From Tachypleus tridentatus (lineage: Eukaryota > Arthropoda > Merostomata > Xiphosura > Limulidae): a DNA stretch of 64,000 nt. Within the stretch, counting starts at the first letter, position 1; every line of letters starts with the position of its first letter. A program made the translations under genes and the position numbers. Below, piece after piece: positions 36,466-48,041 of the stretch. Under the pieces are notes generated by a model, which was not told where the DNA came from, did no database searches, and saw only the letters and a program-made list of their open reading frames with translations. The stretch lies in assembly GCF_004210375.1 (NCBI RefSeq), contig NC_134829.1, forward strand, positions 30,458,034-30,522,033, written 5' to 3'.

Positions 36466-36854
36466 AAAGTTAACTGCTTTGACTACTGAGGATTCCTTAT
36501 TGTTTAATTTCTAGTAATGAGTGATTACTTGATGACATTCTTACCAACTTCGTCGATATCTTAAAATGCTGCTACATTTATCTTCATAGCACCTGTTGCA
36601 TGGGTGTAATTTCAACAACTGAATTGTTACGATATTTTACGTAAATGTACTCACTCATATTTACGTTTTTGATTTGTTAACCTAATAACTCTTTTCAACC
36701 CAAATTAAGTTTTAAATGTGTTGCTATCTTCAGCTTTGGAGGTGCGAATAATGAGAATTGAAAACGAATTAGTGAAATATATATATATATACACATTAAT
36801 CCATAACAGATAATCGCTTCAAATTGAAAGTAAACTGTGATAAAATTACAATTG

Positions 36855-37035
36855 TTATTTATAATTTTCGTGCAAAGCTACCCAAGGGTTATCTGCTGTA
36901 ACCTTCCTTAATATTGAATTGATAGACAAAAGGGAAAACAAATAGTCAATAGTAGCCAACACCACACCAACTCTAGAGTTATTCTTATTTGAATAAATAA
37001 TGGATTTGATCATCAAACTTACGGCACATTTACAT
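36855..37035 (-). repeat. SINE family A, degenerate 3' part
   Basis: Tail-side matches TTTCGTGCAAAGCTACCCAA and GGGTTATCTG, with weaker body similarity up to about 37,030. No head. One of the more diverged copies. Confidence 0.6.
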
Positions 37036-37254
37036 TCTCAAATGACGAAGTGCATTTTTAGTGCAATGGGATGAAAACTGTAAATTATCTGTGAGAAAAG
37101 TTTAGATAAAACTGAAAAAAGAAGCTTTGAAAAGTCATTTAACAAGACAGAGAATTGTATAGTATAGTTAAAATGGGAAAATATTGCCTCACAAATATTT
37201 TGACACATTTTGAAAATGATACTCTTTATGTAGATAATGATAAGAACGTAAATT

Positions 37255-37500
37255 TGGTGAATATTTTCATTTTCAGAAAGCCTTTAAAAAGGTGCCACGC
37301 AAAATGCTTGTAAAAATGATCTTTATATGTGTGTGGGGAATCAATTAGCAAATTGGATAGAAGAGTAGCTGGATTGAAGAAACAGAGTGTTTTCATGAAT
37401 GGACTTTAGTTAAATTGCATTAATGAGACAAATGGAGTATCTCAGGTATCATTCTTAGGATCTTTGCACCTTTTGACTTATATCAATGATATAAATAAAA
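37255..37500 (+). mobile_element. CR1/L2-like LINE reverse-transcriptase fragment
   Basis: Degenerate translation follows the RT palm region of CR1/L2 elements: FRKAFKKVPRKMLVKM (family pattern DFSKAFDKVPH), a WIEE..V.VNG-like stretch, and SGVSQGS..GS and YINDI motifs in GTATCTCAGGTATC and TATATCAATGATATAAA. Stops throughout. It is followed by a SINE at 37,525. Confidence 0.75.
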
Positions 37501-37524
37501 AAATGGTCAATAAGTTATTTGTGG

Positions 37525-37722
37525 TCCGGCATGGCCAAGCGCGTAAAGCGTGCGACTCGTAATCCGAGGGTCGCGGGTTCGCATCCTCTTTGCACCAAAC
37601 ATACTCGCCCTCCCAGCCGTGGGGCGTTATAATGTTACAGTTAATCCCACTATTCGTTGGTAAAGAAGTAGCCCAAGAGTTGGCGGTGGGTGGTGATGAC
37701 TAGCTGCCAGTCTTACACTCCT
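37525..37722 (+). repeat. SINE family A, 3'-shortened
   Basis: Head CCGGCATGGCCAAGCGCG, anticodon-loop CTCGTAAT, B-box GGGTTCGCATCC and the body to GATGACTAGCTGCC are intact. The last 60 bases and tail are replaced by another sequence. Confidence 0.9.
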
Positions 37723-37800
37723 ACTCACTTAAATACTTGTTGAATAAGCTGCAACCGATTGCGGCCCTATGTTCCTAGATGGAATCTAAGGGTGATAACT
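37723..37800 (+). repeat. 3' fragment of a second SINE family, fused to a family A copy
   Basis: Contains TGCGGCCCTATGTTCCTAGA, also present at 3229-3245 downstream of a tRNA-like head. It directly abuts the shortened family A SINE, so a chimeric element or a deletion joining two insertions is likely. Confidence 0.6.
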
Positions 37801-38374
37801 AACCAATAAGTTATTTAAATTGTGTATATTAAGGTATTGTATGCTACTAGTTGTGAGAAGATATTCCTACTTACCAACTGACTTAAATAATTTAATGAGT
37901 TGGGCAAATAAATGAAAGGTGGGCTTTGTAAAAAATACAAATGAAACTGCTTAATATGTGCAAGACTTTGCAACAACGAATAAAAAGAAAATATATTCAT
38001 TCACATGAATATAAATGCACATGGACATTGTCCTAAAAGGAGTAAGTGCGAGCTACTCTGACCATCACGAAGTATTTAAATTCATATTCGTCTTAAATAG
38101 ACACTATCTAACAGAAAGGAGAAGTTATGTGCACCTGAGTCTTCTATATTTATAAGGTTTAAACACTGAACATCAATGAAAAGGTCAATGTTTAGAAGTT
38201 TCATTAGAGATAAAAGTTTATGGTTGGACTACCTTTTCGATCCAAAAAACTTGGGAGTTATATAAACTTTCATTCTTTGTTGATTTTGTATCGTATTTTA
38301 TTGTAGACATACAGACGATTCTTACTTCTATTCTCCTCAACAAAGAGCATTTTCCTTTTTGTAAAGGAGTTTTA

Positions 38375-38622
38375 GGCCTGGCATGGCCAAGTGGCGTTCG
38401 ATTCGTAATCTGAGAGTCGCGGATTCGAATCCCTGTCGCACCAAACATGCTCGCCCTTTCAGCCGTGGGGGCGTTATAATGTGACGGTCAATCCCAATAT
38501 TTATTAGTAAAAGAGTAGTCCAAGCGTTGGCGGTGGGTAGCGATGACTAGCTGCCTTCTCTCTAGTCTTTGTTAAATTAGGGACGGCTAGCGCAAATAAC
38601 TTTGCGCGAAATTCAAAAAGGA
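38375..38622 (+). repeat. SINE family A with 10-bp target-site duplication
   Basis: Starts GGCCTGGCATGGCCAAG and ends TTTGCGCGAAATTCAAAAAG. The 10-bp direct repeat AAAGGAGTTT occurs at 38,363-38,372 and again at 38,625-38,634. There is a small deletion in the tRNA-like D-arm region (GTGGCGTTCG). Confidence 0.95.
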
Positions 38623-38940
38623 AGAAAGGAGTTTAATTTTAATAATAACTGTCTGTCTACACATTTATTTATTTATGTTTAATAAAATAAAAAGAGGGCC
38701 TTTGTTCCCATAAACATTTTAATTTTTCATTTTTGGGAATAGGATACTCATCGTTATAGGTATAAATATATATCATTTATATTTATGCTTGCCGCATGTG
38801 TTTCAGTAACATAAGTTTCGATTTTATAAAAGTTATTCAGTAATTTTTTTAAACTTTTAACCCTCAAATTATCAACTTGTTCTTATACAGTTCATTACTG
38901 ATGGAGTCCATATACTGCATTATAATTATTAAATTAATAG

Positions 38941-38973
38941 ACCCCCAGTGGCACTGCGGTAGATCTGCGATTT
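38941..38973 (+). repeat. Head fragment of SINE family B
   Basis: ACCCCCAGTGGCACTGCGGT then AGATCTGCG is the tRNA-like 5' end of the family also seen inverted at 39,864-39,970. It stops where a family A SINE begins. Confidence 0.6.
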
Positions 38974-39244
38974 GGTTTGTTTTGAATTTCGCGCAAAGCT
39001 ACATAAGGGCTATCTGTGCTAGCCGTCCCTAATTTAGCAGTGTAAGACTAGAGGGAAGGCAGCTAGTCATCACCACCCACCGCCAACTCTTGGGCTACTC
39101 TTTTACTAACGAATAGTGGTATTGAACGTTCCATTATAACGCCCTCACGGCTGAAAGGGCGAGCATGTTTGGCGCGACGGGTGTGCGAACCCGCGACCCT
39201 CAGATTACGATTCGCACGCTTTACACGCTTGGCCATGCCGGGCC
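38974..39244 (-). repeat. SINE family A, full length
   Basis: Complete and near consensus in minus orientation, from the GAATTTCGCGCAAAGCTAC tail to GGCCATGCCGGGCC at the head. The head keeps a B-box and an anticodon-like region reading TCGTAATCTGAGG in element orientation. Confidence 0.95.
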
Positions 39245-39654
39245 AATATGCAAAGAACATGATATCTTTTGAAAAACAACTTGGTTAAAAAGCTGTGGAC
39301 AAAAATAAAATAACTGAAAGATGTGAACTAAAAGTTATTGAAGAAATCCACATGTATTTATAATACCACCAAATTTAATGAATGATAGATGCTAATTATT
39401 TCAAACTATATTTATGCGTGAAATACATGTTATTTGAGATTATTTTTCCAAATAAAGAACAAAAGAAATGAGTGATATCTAATCAAAAACGGCATAGGTG
39501 TAAGAAAAAAAAATTACGACAGAAATATACGAAAAATTTTCAGCGAAAATGAGAAAACATTGAAGATAAAAGTTTAAGCAAACTATTGTGTATAAACACT
39601 TAAAAATTGGTAGACCATGCGTATCTACCATATACGAAATCACATGGGTTGCTG

Positions 39655-39855
39655 TTTTTTGTTTATTTTTAGCAAGTAGGTAAACCAGCTACCTCCAACT
39701 CGTAAGCTATATTTTTATGAATGAATAGCGCAAATGACCGTCATATTATAACGCTCTCACGGTTGAAAGAGAGAGTAGTTTGGTGTGACGGGGATTCGAA
39801 CCTACAATCCACATATTACGAGGCGATCACCCTAACCATCTGGCCAAGCTGGACC
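39655..39855 (-). repeat. SINE family A, degenerate
   Basis: The body (AATGACCGTCATATTATAAC, GGTGTGACGGGGATTCGAAC) and head (CTGGCCAAGCTGGACC) are recognisable on minus; the tail is lost. It abuts a family B SINE in the same orientation. Confidence 0.8.
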
Positions 39856-39863
39856 GTTAATTC

Positions 39864-39970
39864 ATTTTTGTTCTTTGAAGTTAAGCACAAAGCTGCACAA
39901 ATTTGTGCTCTACCCACAGCGGTTTCTAGTGTTGTAAGTTCACAAACATAACACTGTACCACTGGGAGCA
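39864..39970 (-). repeat. SINE family B copy
   Basis: In minus orientation it starts CCCAGTGGTACAGTGTTATG, has a tRNA-like core with AACTTACAACAC, and ends AGCTTTGTGCTTAACTTCAA. The tail resembles that of family A (AGCTTTGCGCGAAATTCAAA), suggesting a shared LINE-recognised 3' end. Confidence 0.75.
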
Positions 39971-40410
39971 TAAAGCAAGCACAAATATTAAATTTAGTTG
40001 TGTTTAGAAGCGAAAATTTATCACAGGTTCGTTTCCCTAACTGTTTGCGAATCATACGTTGTATAGCTCACTAGTTATAAATTGGTGATTGTTATGTTAT
40101 TCTGCCATGTTACAAGAACATTCTTAGTTTTTCTCGTTGTTTAAATTGAAGATTATTGCATCATAATATCTAGTAGTGTGTATGTGCAATATAACAGACC
40201 TCTGTTTGGGTATAAATGTGCATTGTAAATTTAGATAGACAGATGGAGTTAGATCTAGACTGAGTGATTATAAGTTTAGTCATAAAGTGCACATAGTGAC
40301 AATTTATATAGTGAAATTATCACAGATTGTATAGTTATAACAGAGTAGGAAGATTGTGTTCTAAAGTAACTGAGCCAATCTATGTGGACTTTAACAAAAA
40401 AAGAGACAAT

Positions 40411-40891
40411 TACACTATGTAACACAAATTTTGTTCCTGGGTAGTATGTGCTATTTCTTAATTGTTTATGTTGTAAAAGTGAAGAAAATGGTCATTATTC
40501 CCTTCTAACTTTGCTTTTGTGACCTGGATAATGAAATTTAGAAATTAACCTATTTTCTATGTAAAAACGGGCAAATTTGTACATATTCATTTACATAAGA
40601 TCTGAATAAAACAATGTATGAATTAAGATTTACATGTATTTATACTAACGTTATACAAAAAATGTTTAGAAGTGAACAGTTTTTCGAGATTTGCGACTGT
40701 AATGTAAATCGCTTTCACGTATCAGCCCCCAAATATAGTCTCTATGTTTTCATTATACGCTCCTAGGTCACAAAAGCAAAGTTTGAAGAGAAAAACAGGT
40801 CTTTTCCATTTACTTTAAGCACAAGTAATTGGGAAATAACGCTTTCTGCCCAGGAACAAGAAAAAGTAAAACATTTGTTACATAGTGTTAT
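40411..40891. mobile_element. MITE with TIRs over 100 bp, copy 1
   Basis: Left end TACACTATGTAACACAAATT then TTGTTCCTGGG. The right end is its inverted counterpart (CCCAGGAACAAG ... GTTACATAGTGTTA). Similarity of the arms continues through ACTTTGCTTTTGTGACCT, giving arms of roughly 130 bp with small indels. No ORF. A partial second copy lies inverted at 50,940-51,229. Confidence 0.85.
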
Positions 40892-41499
40892 TTAAAGCTC
40901 TGCATATAACTGTAATAACCAACAGCGTAATGAACATTTTTTATATACGTTTCACTTTGTTGTTGTTTGTTCATTGTTGAAATATGTCACCAAAAAGTCA
41001 CAAAGACCTCCTCTAAATAATCATGCCCATATGTAAAATCTGAGATCAACACATATAAGTCACACGTGGACATAGTAAAAATATTAAATATCCTTTATAT
41101 TTACATAAGCAAGTTAATAAGAAAAATACTTTAACAAGTGTAATTGATTTTAAATTGTTAAGCATTAAACAAAATTAGCAAATATATATCAACAAAGACC
41201 CATAAATTATAATACACGTAATTACGATAGATAATAATACGCATTAACTACAAAACTTGCACAATAATCAAATAGATTCTAAAAATTGAATGACAGAAAG
41301 ATAGGTGGAAATACCTCATGAGTAAGATATAAACATTCATGTACATGAAGAAGCTAATTAAAAAAGAAATTTAAATTAATCATAAAAGTATAAAGAAATG
41401 AAGTGAACGATCAATCCATAAAACAAATATACACACAACTAGGAGTAATATTCACACTATTAACATTGCTATAATCTACAATCAGGACAATATAAGGCA

Positions 41500-44400
41500 G
41501 GAGCGCTAATCCTCATTTTAGACCTTAAAATAGATTCTTTAGAAGCGTTGTAGAAATTTTTGCTAGCATCATTGGTGTGCGTAGCGTATGAACTTTTTGA
41601 CTTTTACTAAGATCTTATACATCCGAACCATCCTATTCATTGTCACCGTACTTTCTCTTCTAACCAGGATAAATGTTCCAGGTACACAAGCATTTGGCTT
41701 CCGCTCAGTTATAGAGGTACGTTTAGTGGATTGCTCCTGGCAATGTCTTTTAAGCATTATAATATAGTTTAGCATTGTTTTGGTTGTGATGGTGATACGG
41801 TAGTGGGGACCACTAGTCTTGGCTGTACCTGAGATAAATAATGAGCTGCTTTGGTGGTGTTATTTTAAATGATGTGGTTATCTGAGCACTCACATTCGCT
41901 ATTGAGATTTTTTTTGCTGGTGTTGAGGTGAATATTGGCAGTTAAACCCTTGGTCCTGATTTGTAAAGATCCTAACTTCAGAAGCCTTTTTTAATTTTGG
42001 AGTTTAGCAGTCGTAGTGGAAGTTAGTGTATATTTGATATTTGTACTATTTAGTAGTGGTACATTCACTGATAATACACCTTATAAGTCATAACTGATAT
42101 AATCTTTGTGGCTAATTCATCTCCTTCACTGGTGCAATGTAACCCGAAGAGTGACAACTTGAGGCAGATCTACTTGAAGGCTAAGCTCAACTGGAGTAAT
42201 AGGCACTGATGACAAAAAATCCACTTTGGACAGCCTTGCCATTGGCAGGTTGAGTGATAGCTAAAATGTGTGCTTAGCCCTTGAAGACGTAAGAGACAAT
42301 CTTTTGGTGGATTGGCAAGACTACAAGCATTGCCCAACTACACATCTTCATCCATTGTGTTAGGATGGCCCAGGGTTATCTTACAACTGATTGTTAGGCC
42401 AGGATTTTATGGCACTATACATGAAATCCTGGGCACAAGTAAGTCTTGTTCAAAAACATGTTTCAGACAAAGGAAGATAAAAGAATATTTTTACAGGCTT
42501 CATATATTTTGATACCCTATATAAACTGCAGTCCGTCATACTCACTAGGTCTTTAATTAATTAATACATTTACTGTGCTGCCATTCCCATACTAGCAACT
42601 AACTTAGTTTTTTCTCCATTAGTATCTACTTCTTACATGAACAGAAGCTCCTGTATAGGAACCATTTTCTACTTGTTACATGAACAGAAGCTCCTGTATA
42701 GGAACCATTTTTCTACACTCGTGATCCAGATTAGCAGACATTAACTAGAAACATTTTTATTACATCATATCACCATTGGAAATTCTTACAGGTACAAATT
42801 TAACACTTTCAAAGTGATAGCTCTTTAATTAGACTGCATCACTCATATTTATGTGATGTTGAGTAACTGCTATCTGATCCAATCAGATAACTGAACCCAA
42901 AGATACATTGCCATATTTATCCAACAAGTGCTAAATTCTTGCCACCACGTTGAGTCCATACTGTTTGCACAAATTCTCATCCAAAGATCTCAGATGTGTT
43001 AGCAGCCCTTCTTAGGCATGGTGTAACAGATGCAACCCTAGCATTATCGCTGTCTTAGTTAGTCCCTCTTTTATTACAATTCTAGTGGAAAGGTAGATAA
43101 CATATTACTCACAATAATAAAAAAACAGCACAAGGATTTCAACCCTCCAAGGACTGTATTTCCCTGAGCTAATATTGCTTGCTTTTTTTGATAGTGTAAG
43201 GTGTTTACGCATATGTGGACCGGATTCTTTACAGTAAGTGCCTGTGACTTGTTGGCAAAAAATTTCCACAACAAATAAGCAGTATATAATCACTTGTTTT
43301 ATAATAATACATTAAAATGAGTCAAATGTATATATGTATACACTTAACTCATTTTAATATATATGTATTAAATTATTTTAATATTTATATATACATGTAT
43401 AAATGTTAGTTACACTGTTGTATAAAAGTTATCTTAATTGTAGCCAGAGTTTTAAATAGTTTCCTCTTTTTGTCCAAAGTCCACACAGGATTTTTTCAGT
43501 TACTTCAGAACACAACTGACAAAAAATATTTTTCTGTATTCTTTTGTTCAAATACAATCTGTGATAGTTCTCTTTAAACATCGCCACTATTCGCTTTTTT
43601 ATGGTTAAAATCACAATCACACAGTCTAGATTTACCTACCTATCTACTGATCTAACTAACTTTATCGACACATACAGGTGACGCAGTCTTGAACATTATA
43701 CACACTGCTAGACATATGATTCGAGTAACATGACGTTAAATCACAACAGTTGGACTACACAAAATATGAAAACTTATGATAAACTATCGCTTTAAAAAAT
43801 AACTAAATTTAACATTCACACTATATTTAAACCATCTAAATCAGAATACTTGTAACAAACAGGAAGTAGTTCAATACATGTGCAAGTTCTATGACCATCT
43901 TACATGGTATCAACACACTAAATGTTGTCCATTACAAACCATGGAACACCACATGTGTATATGAACGTACTGCGGCCTCACCTACATACATTTATGCCAT
44001 CCACTTTTCCTTGGCGCAATTTGGCTGACATGGAATAAATCTTCCACAGGCCACTAGCTACCAGTTTCACAGGTAAGACTGACACCAAGATGGAAATGAT
44101 AAAACAAAGTTGAATAACACATTTTGTGAGTGATGATATCTAAACCTAGCTGGAGGTTTATCTTTCCCTTCACATCTAATTTACGTTATTTGTATAAAGT
44201 TGTAATCCGCTGGCCAAGGTAGTTTTACTCAGAGGACTTGATATACTTGATTACCAGATTGTGGCTGCTAATGTGTCTACCATAAACTCAGCTTATTGTC
44301 CTTGTATTTTTACAAATATACTCAATGTTTAAATGAGCCCTGGATGAGCTAGATTGAACCCCAAACTTTTCAGTGGAAACTTAATGCCATACTCCCTCAA

Positions 44401-45420
44401 GTCAAAGGGCATGCCTGACGTGATATCCGTTAGTTTTCTAGAACTGTAACAGCAGTGCTTACCACTTGCTGCTGACCTTTCTGCACTGGTTGAGTCATCA
44501 GTCACAAACAATAACTTTTATATGGGTACTTTTCTCCTTACTCTTAGAAATATGTGAATGCAGAGGCATAATAAACATAGGCTTTGGCAAGAAACCTATT
44601 GGAAGGGAGCAATAACCCATCCAATCAATTGGATTTTGGTGTGATTCATTAACCATCTGTTATGGTTCACACTCAGAATGATATAGGTATATGGGCAGAA
44701 TAGCTTGAGGACATGGTCATGGTATTCTTTTGTTGTATTCTTGTATATCAAGGCATTTGCTTTTTCTTCAGTCACTGGGCCAGTGGTTACGGTCGCAGCC
44801 TTTCAGTTACAAACTCTTAATCACCACCGCGCTGAAATGTTCGCAACACCATAGTTGCAGAGCTTTAAGCATTGTCAAGGACACCCACACCTAGATGAAC
44901 AGTAAGTTCTTGGTCCAGAATAGCAGAATAGAAGTTGCTCTCAGCATCTTCTCCATCAATAATGTTCAACCTTTGGCTTCCCATTGATCCACAATTGTCA
45001 TGATAAGATATGTCTTTGTTCAGAAAGGCTCTCTTCTGCCCCATGTTACTGTCTTCACTACACAGGTGAGATGTCATTTGTTGACAGGCATACTTTTTCG
45101 ACTATTCACTAATGGCTTTGGCCAGAATTGGTGTGAAGTTATTGGTAAGGACCTTGGAATCCTATACATACGGCTTTGTTCGTTGTCATACTCACTACTA
45201 CAACAACTTTGTCATTCATGTCTATATCACACTAAGGTTTGTCTTCAGAGGAAGCTTGATCAACCAGTTTAGATAAACCAAAAGTTAGAATTCTAACTTC
45301 TCGAGTTACCAGCCACAATGAGAAAGCTCTAAAAGTTCTTCACAGCATTAGCAAAAGTTCTGCATCCACGATGTGACTTCTAGACCTGATAAATCTTCTG
45401 GACAATAATCTCTTCAGTAA
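41500..45420. other. Low-repeat stretch with unrecognised minus-strand ORF pieces
   Basis: About 3.9 kb with balanced composition and few recognisable repeats. Minus-strand pieces of 60-70 codons have ordinary amino-acid composition, e.g. 44,865-45,077 (ending LTVHLGVGVLDNA) and 44,329-44,511 (ITSGMPFDLREYGIKFPLKS). I cannot assign a family, find consistent splice phases or join the pieces. A decayed gene or retroelement is possible; so is chance. Confidence 0.3.
42626..42711. repeat. 43-bp tandem duplication
   Basis: Two units starting CTACTTCTTACATGAACAGA and CTACTTGTTACATGAACAGA, both continuing AGCTCCTGTATAGGAACCAT. They differ by one or two bases. Confidence 0.88.
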
Positions 45421-46587
45421 CCGACTTTTCATCTTAATATATATGGATATAAATCCATTTAATTGAAGAAAATTCCATTTCCTCAAACAAAGTTTTTTTA
45501 AAGACTTAAGTACCAAATAGTTTAAGTAAAAGACGATCTACGCATTAGACAAAGTACAGAAAACACCACAAGAAAATATCCTGTTGGCTTGAAATCAAAG
45601 TATTTTTCTTCCTATCTACTGTGGTATTTTAAGATAACAATGTTTTCCATGAGAGTAACAAGATAAGTCCACAGGATATTAATTTCTCACGAAATTTCTG
45701 TGAATTTTCTAAGTAATTTAGTTCGTGAGAAATAATGAGAGTCCGAATACAAATATAGAACTTCATTAAATAACTTTTATTAAAACATACACAGTGAAAC
45801 TATACTTTACTTGTCTTTATTGGAGAGTTAGTTTTATATATATTCCAAGCTTACTCAGACAAATCGATCCTTGAGAATCTATTCCAGACTGAATGTACCT
45901 CATGTGAGCTTGATAACATCAGATATACATGGAAGGATTAGAAATACCCATCTAACAAGTTATTGTCAATGAAACATGAGATACTTCACTATCTCAGTAC
46001 ATCACTCGATTGCCATAGGAAAACAAAACTACTGTATGAAACTTCAGTTACTACAAGTTATCTTCTGGATACCTTTACCACTCAGAAACAAAAATAGCTG
46101 CTGGAGATGAACGAAACAGAAAACTATGTTGCCAAAGCAAAATGAACAACCTTCTTGACCCACGTGGAAACCACACATACCTGTACGAATTGAAATTCCC
46201 TGTATTAATACAAGGAAGTAGAACACAGTTTGTATTCTTATATATGACACATTATTGAAGTTCTGTCATGCTAATACGTATTTTACAGTATACATACGTA
46301 TAATTAGTAAACTTGTTGTTCTTTCAGTAGAAATGTCCTTGAAGGTGTGAGGCTAAGCCGTGTTTGTAAAATGATATACAAGTCTAATATTTCACAATAG
46401 GTTACAAAATTTATTTATAGTTTGTAAAGAACTGTATTTTAAAATGGCATTTACATCCATCACCCTACCAAAATCCATGCTAAGAAATGCCACTCCTCTT
46501 CCTTACTTTTTAAAATGTGTTGGATGTGCTGGCACGATTTTTTAAGCGGCCGGGAATGGTTACAAAACAAGTTCTTATTAACTTTTA
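45421..46587. other. Intergenic stretch, nothing recognised
   Basis: AT-rich sequence without identifiable coding exons or repeat families. Confidence 0.5.
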
Positions 46588-46832
46588 GGCCCGGCATGGC
46601 CAAGCGTGTTTAGGCGTTCGACTCCCAGTCGCACCAAATATGCTTACCCTCCCAGCCGTGGGGGTGTTATAAAGTTACGGTCAATCCCACTATTCGTTGG
46701 TAAAAGAGTAGCCCAAGAGTTGGCGGTGGGTGGTGATGACTAGCTGCCTTTCCTCTAGTCTTACACTGCTAAATTAGGGACGGCTAGCGCAGATAGCACC
46801 CGAGTAGTTTTGCGCGAAATTCAAAAGCAAAC
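46588..46832 (+). repeat. SINE family A with 12-bp target-site duplication
   Basis: Starts GGCCCGGCATGGCCAAGCG and ends GCGCGAAATTCAAAAGCAAAC. The 12-bp repeat TATTAACTTTTA occurs at 46,576-46,587 and 46,833-46,844. The head carries a deletion covering the anticodon arm and B-box: GGCGTTCGACTCCCAGTCGC joins sequence before and after. Confidence 0.95.
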
Positions 46833-46923
46833 TATTAACTTTTAATTTTTACGTTAGATAGTTAATATTTTATATTATTTTTGTTAATCCTATTTTTCTT
46901 TCATGAGTATCAGACGAATGTAA

Positions 46924-47669
46924 TTAACATTTGTATTTTATACTTCTATTCATCCAAATTGTACTTAAGTTTGTAAACACTGTCGTCCGTCTATATTTAA
47001 AACGAATGAATTCAACATGGTGCTGGAAACATTCCTTAAGGATTTTGGTCCATGCTGACTCGATATTTTCGTGCAGTTCCTGCAGATTTGTTGGCCATAT
47101 ATGTATGCTGTGAATCTCCCGTTCTACTTCATTCCAAGGGTGCTCTATTGAATTGAGATATGGGAAGGTGCAGGTCATTGGAGTACACTGAAGTTTCTGT
47201 CATGTTCATGGAACCAGCTTGAGATGATGCGTGCTTTGTGACATGGTGCATTATCCTGTTGGAAGTAATCATTGGAAAAGGGGTAGATTGTGGCCATAAA
47301 AGGATGCAGATAATCAGCAACAATACTCATGTACACTGTGCCATTCAAATGATGCTCAACTGGTGTTAAGGGGCCTAATGTGTACCAAGAAGACATGTTC
47401 CACACCATTACACCACCACCACCAGTCTGTACCATTAATACAAGGCAGGATGAATTCATGATACATGCTGTTTACGCTAAATTTGGACCCTACAATCTGC
47501 ATCTTACAGCATAAATCGAGATTTGTCAGACCAGGCCATGTTTTTACAATCTTCAGTCATCTAGTTTTGGTGATTCCGTGCCGACTGTAGTCTTATCTTC
47601 CTGTTCTTAGCTGACAGCAGTGAAATCCAGCGTGGTCTTCTCCTACTGTAGTCCATCTAATTCAACGTG
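46924..47669 (-). pseudogene. Tc1-like transposase pseudogene
   Basis: Minus-strand pieces read in order as the catalytic half of a Tc1-family transposase. These are WSDKSRFML (first Asp) near 47,530, TGGGGVMVWNMSSWYTLGPL, FQQDNAPCHKARIISSWF (second Asp), and, after a frameshift near 47,175, LNSIEHPWNEVEREIHS (catalytic Glu) with TNLQELHENIESAWTKILKE. All three catalytic positions survive as relics, but several stops and the frameshift abolish the ORF. The N-terminal HTH part is missing; a SINE abuts at 47,670. No TIRs found. Confidence 0.9.
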
Positions 47670-47934
47670 TTGTTTGTTTGTTTTGTTTTGAATTTCGCGC
47701 AAAGCTACTCGAGAGTATCTCTGCTAGCGGTCCCTAATTTAGCAGTGTAAGACTAGAGGGAAGGCAAATTGTCATCACCACCCACCGCCAATTCTTTTAC
47801 CAACGAATAGTGGAATTGACCGTCACTTATAACGCCTCTACGGCTAAAAGGGCATAATTGGTGTGACGGGGATGCGAACCCGCAACCCTCAGATTACGAG
47901 TCGCACGCGGTAACACGCTTGGTCATGCCGGGTC
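47670..47934 (-). repeat. SINE family A, full length
   Basis: Tail GAATTTCGCGCAAAGC through to head GGTCATGCCGGGTC in minus orientation. A short deletion removes the GGGCTACTC segment of the body (CGCCAATTCTTTTACCAACG). It adjoins the truncated Tc1 pseudogene. Confidence 0.93.
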
Positions 47935-48041
47935 TAGGTGTAACGGATTTGCCGTTATAAGTTTATTTTAATAACTACGTTTGTTTCAGTACAGTTTTAT
48001 TTTTTTGCATGTCACGTAATTGTGTGAGTCACACCGTTTCT

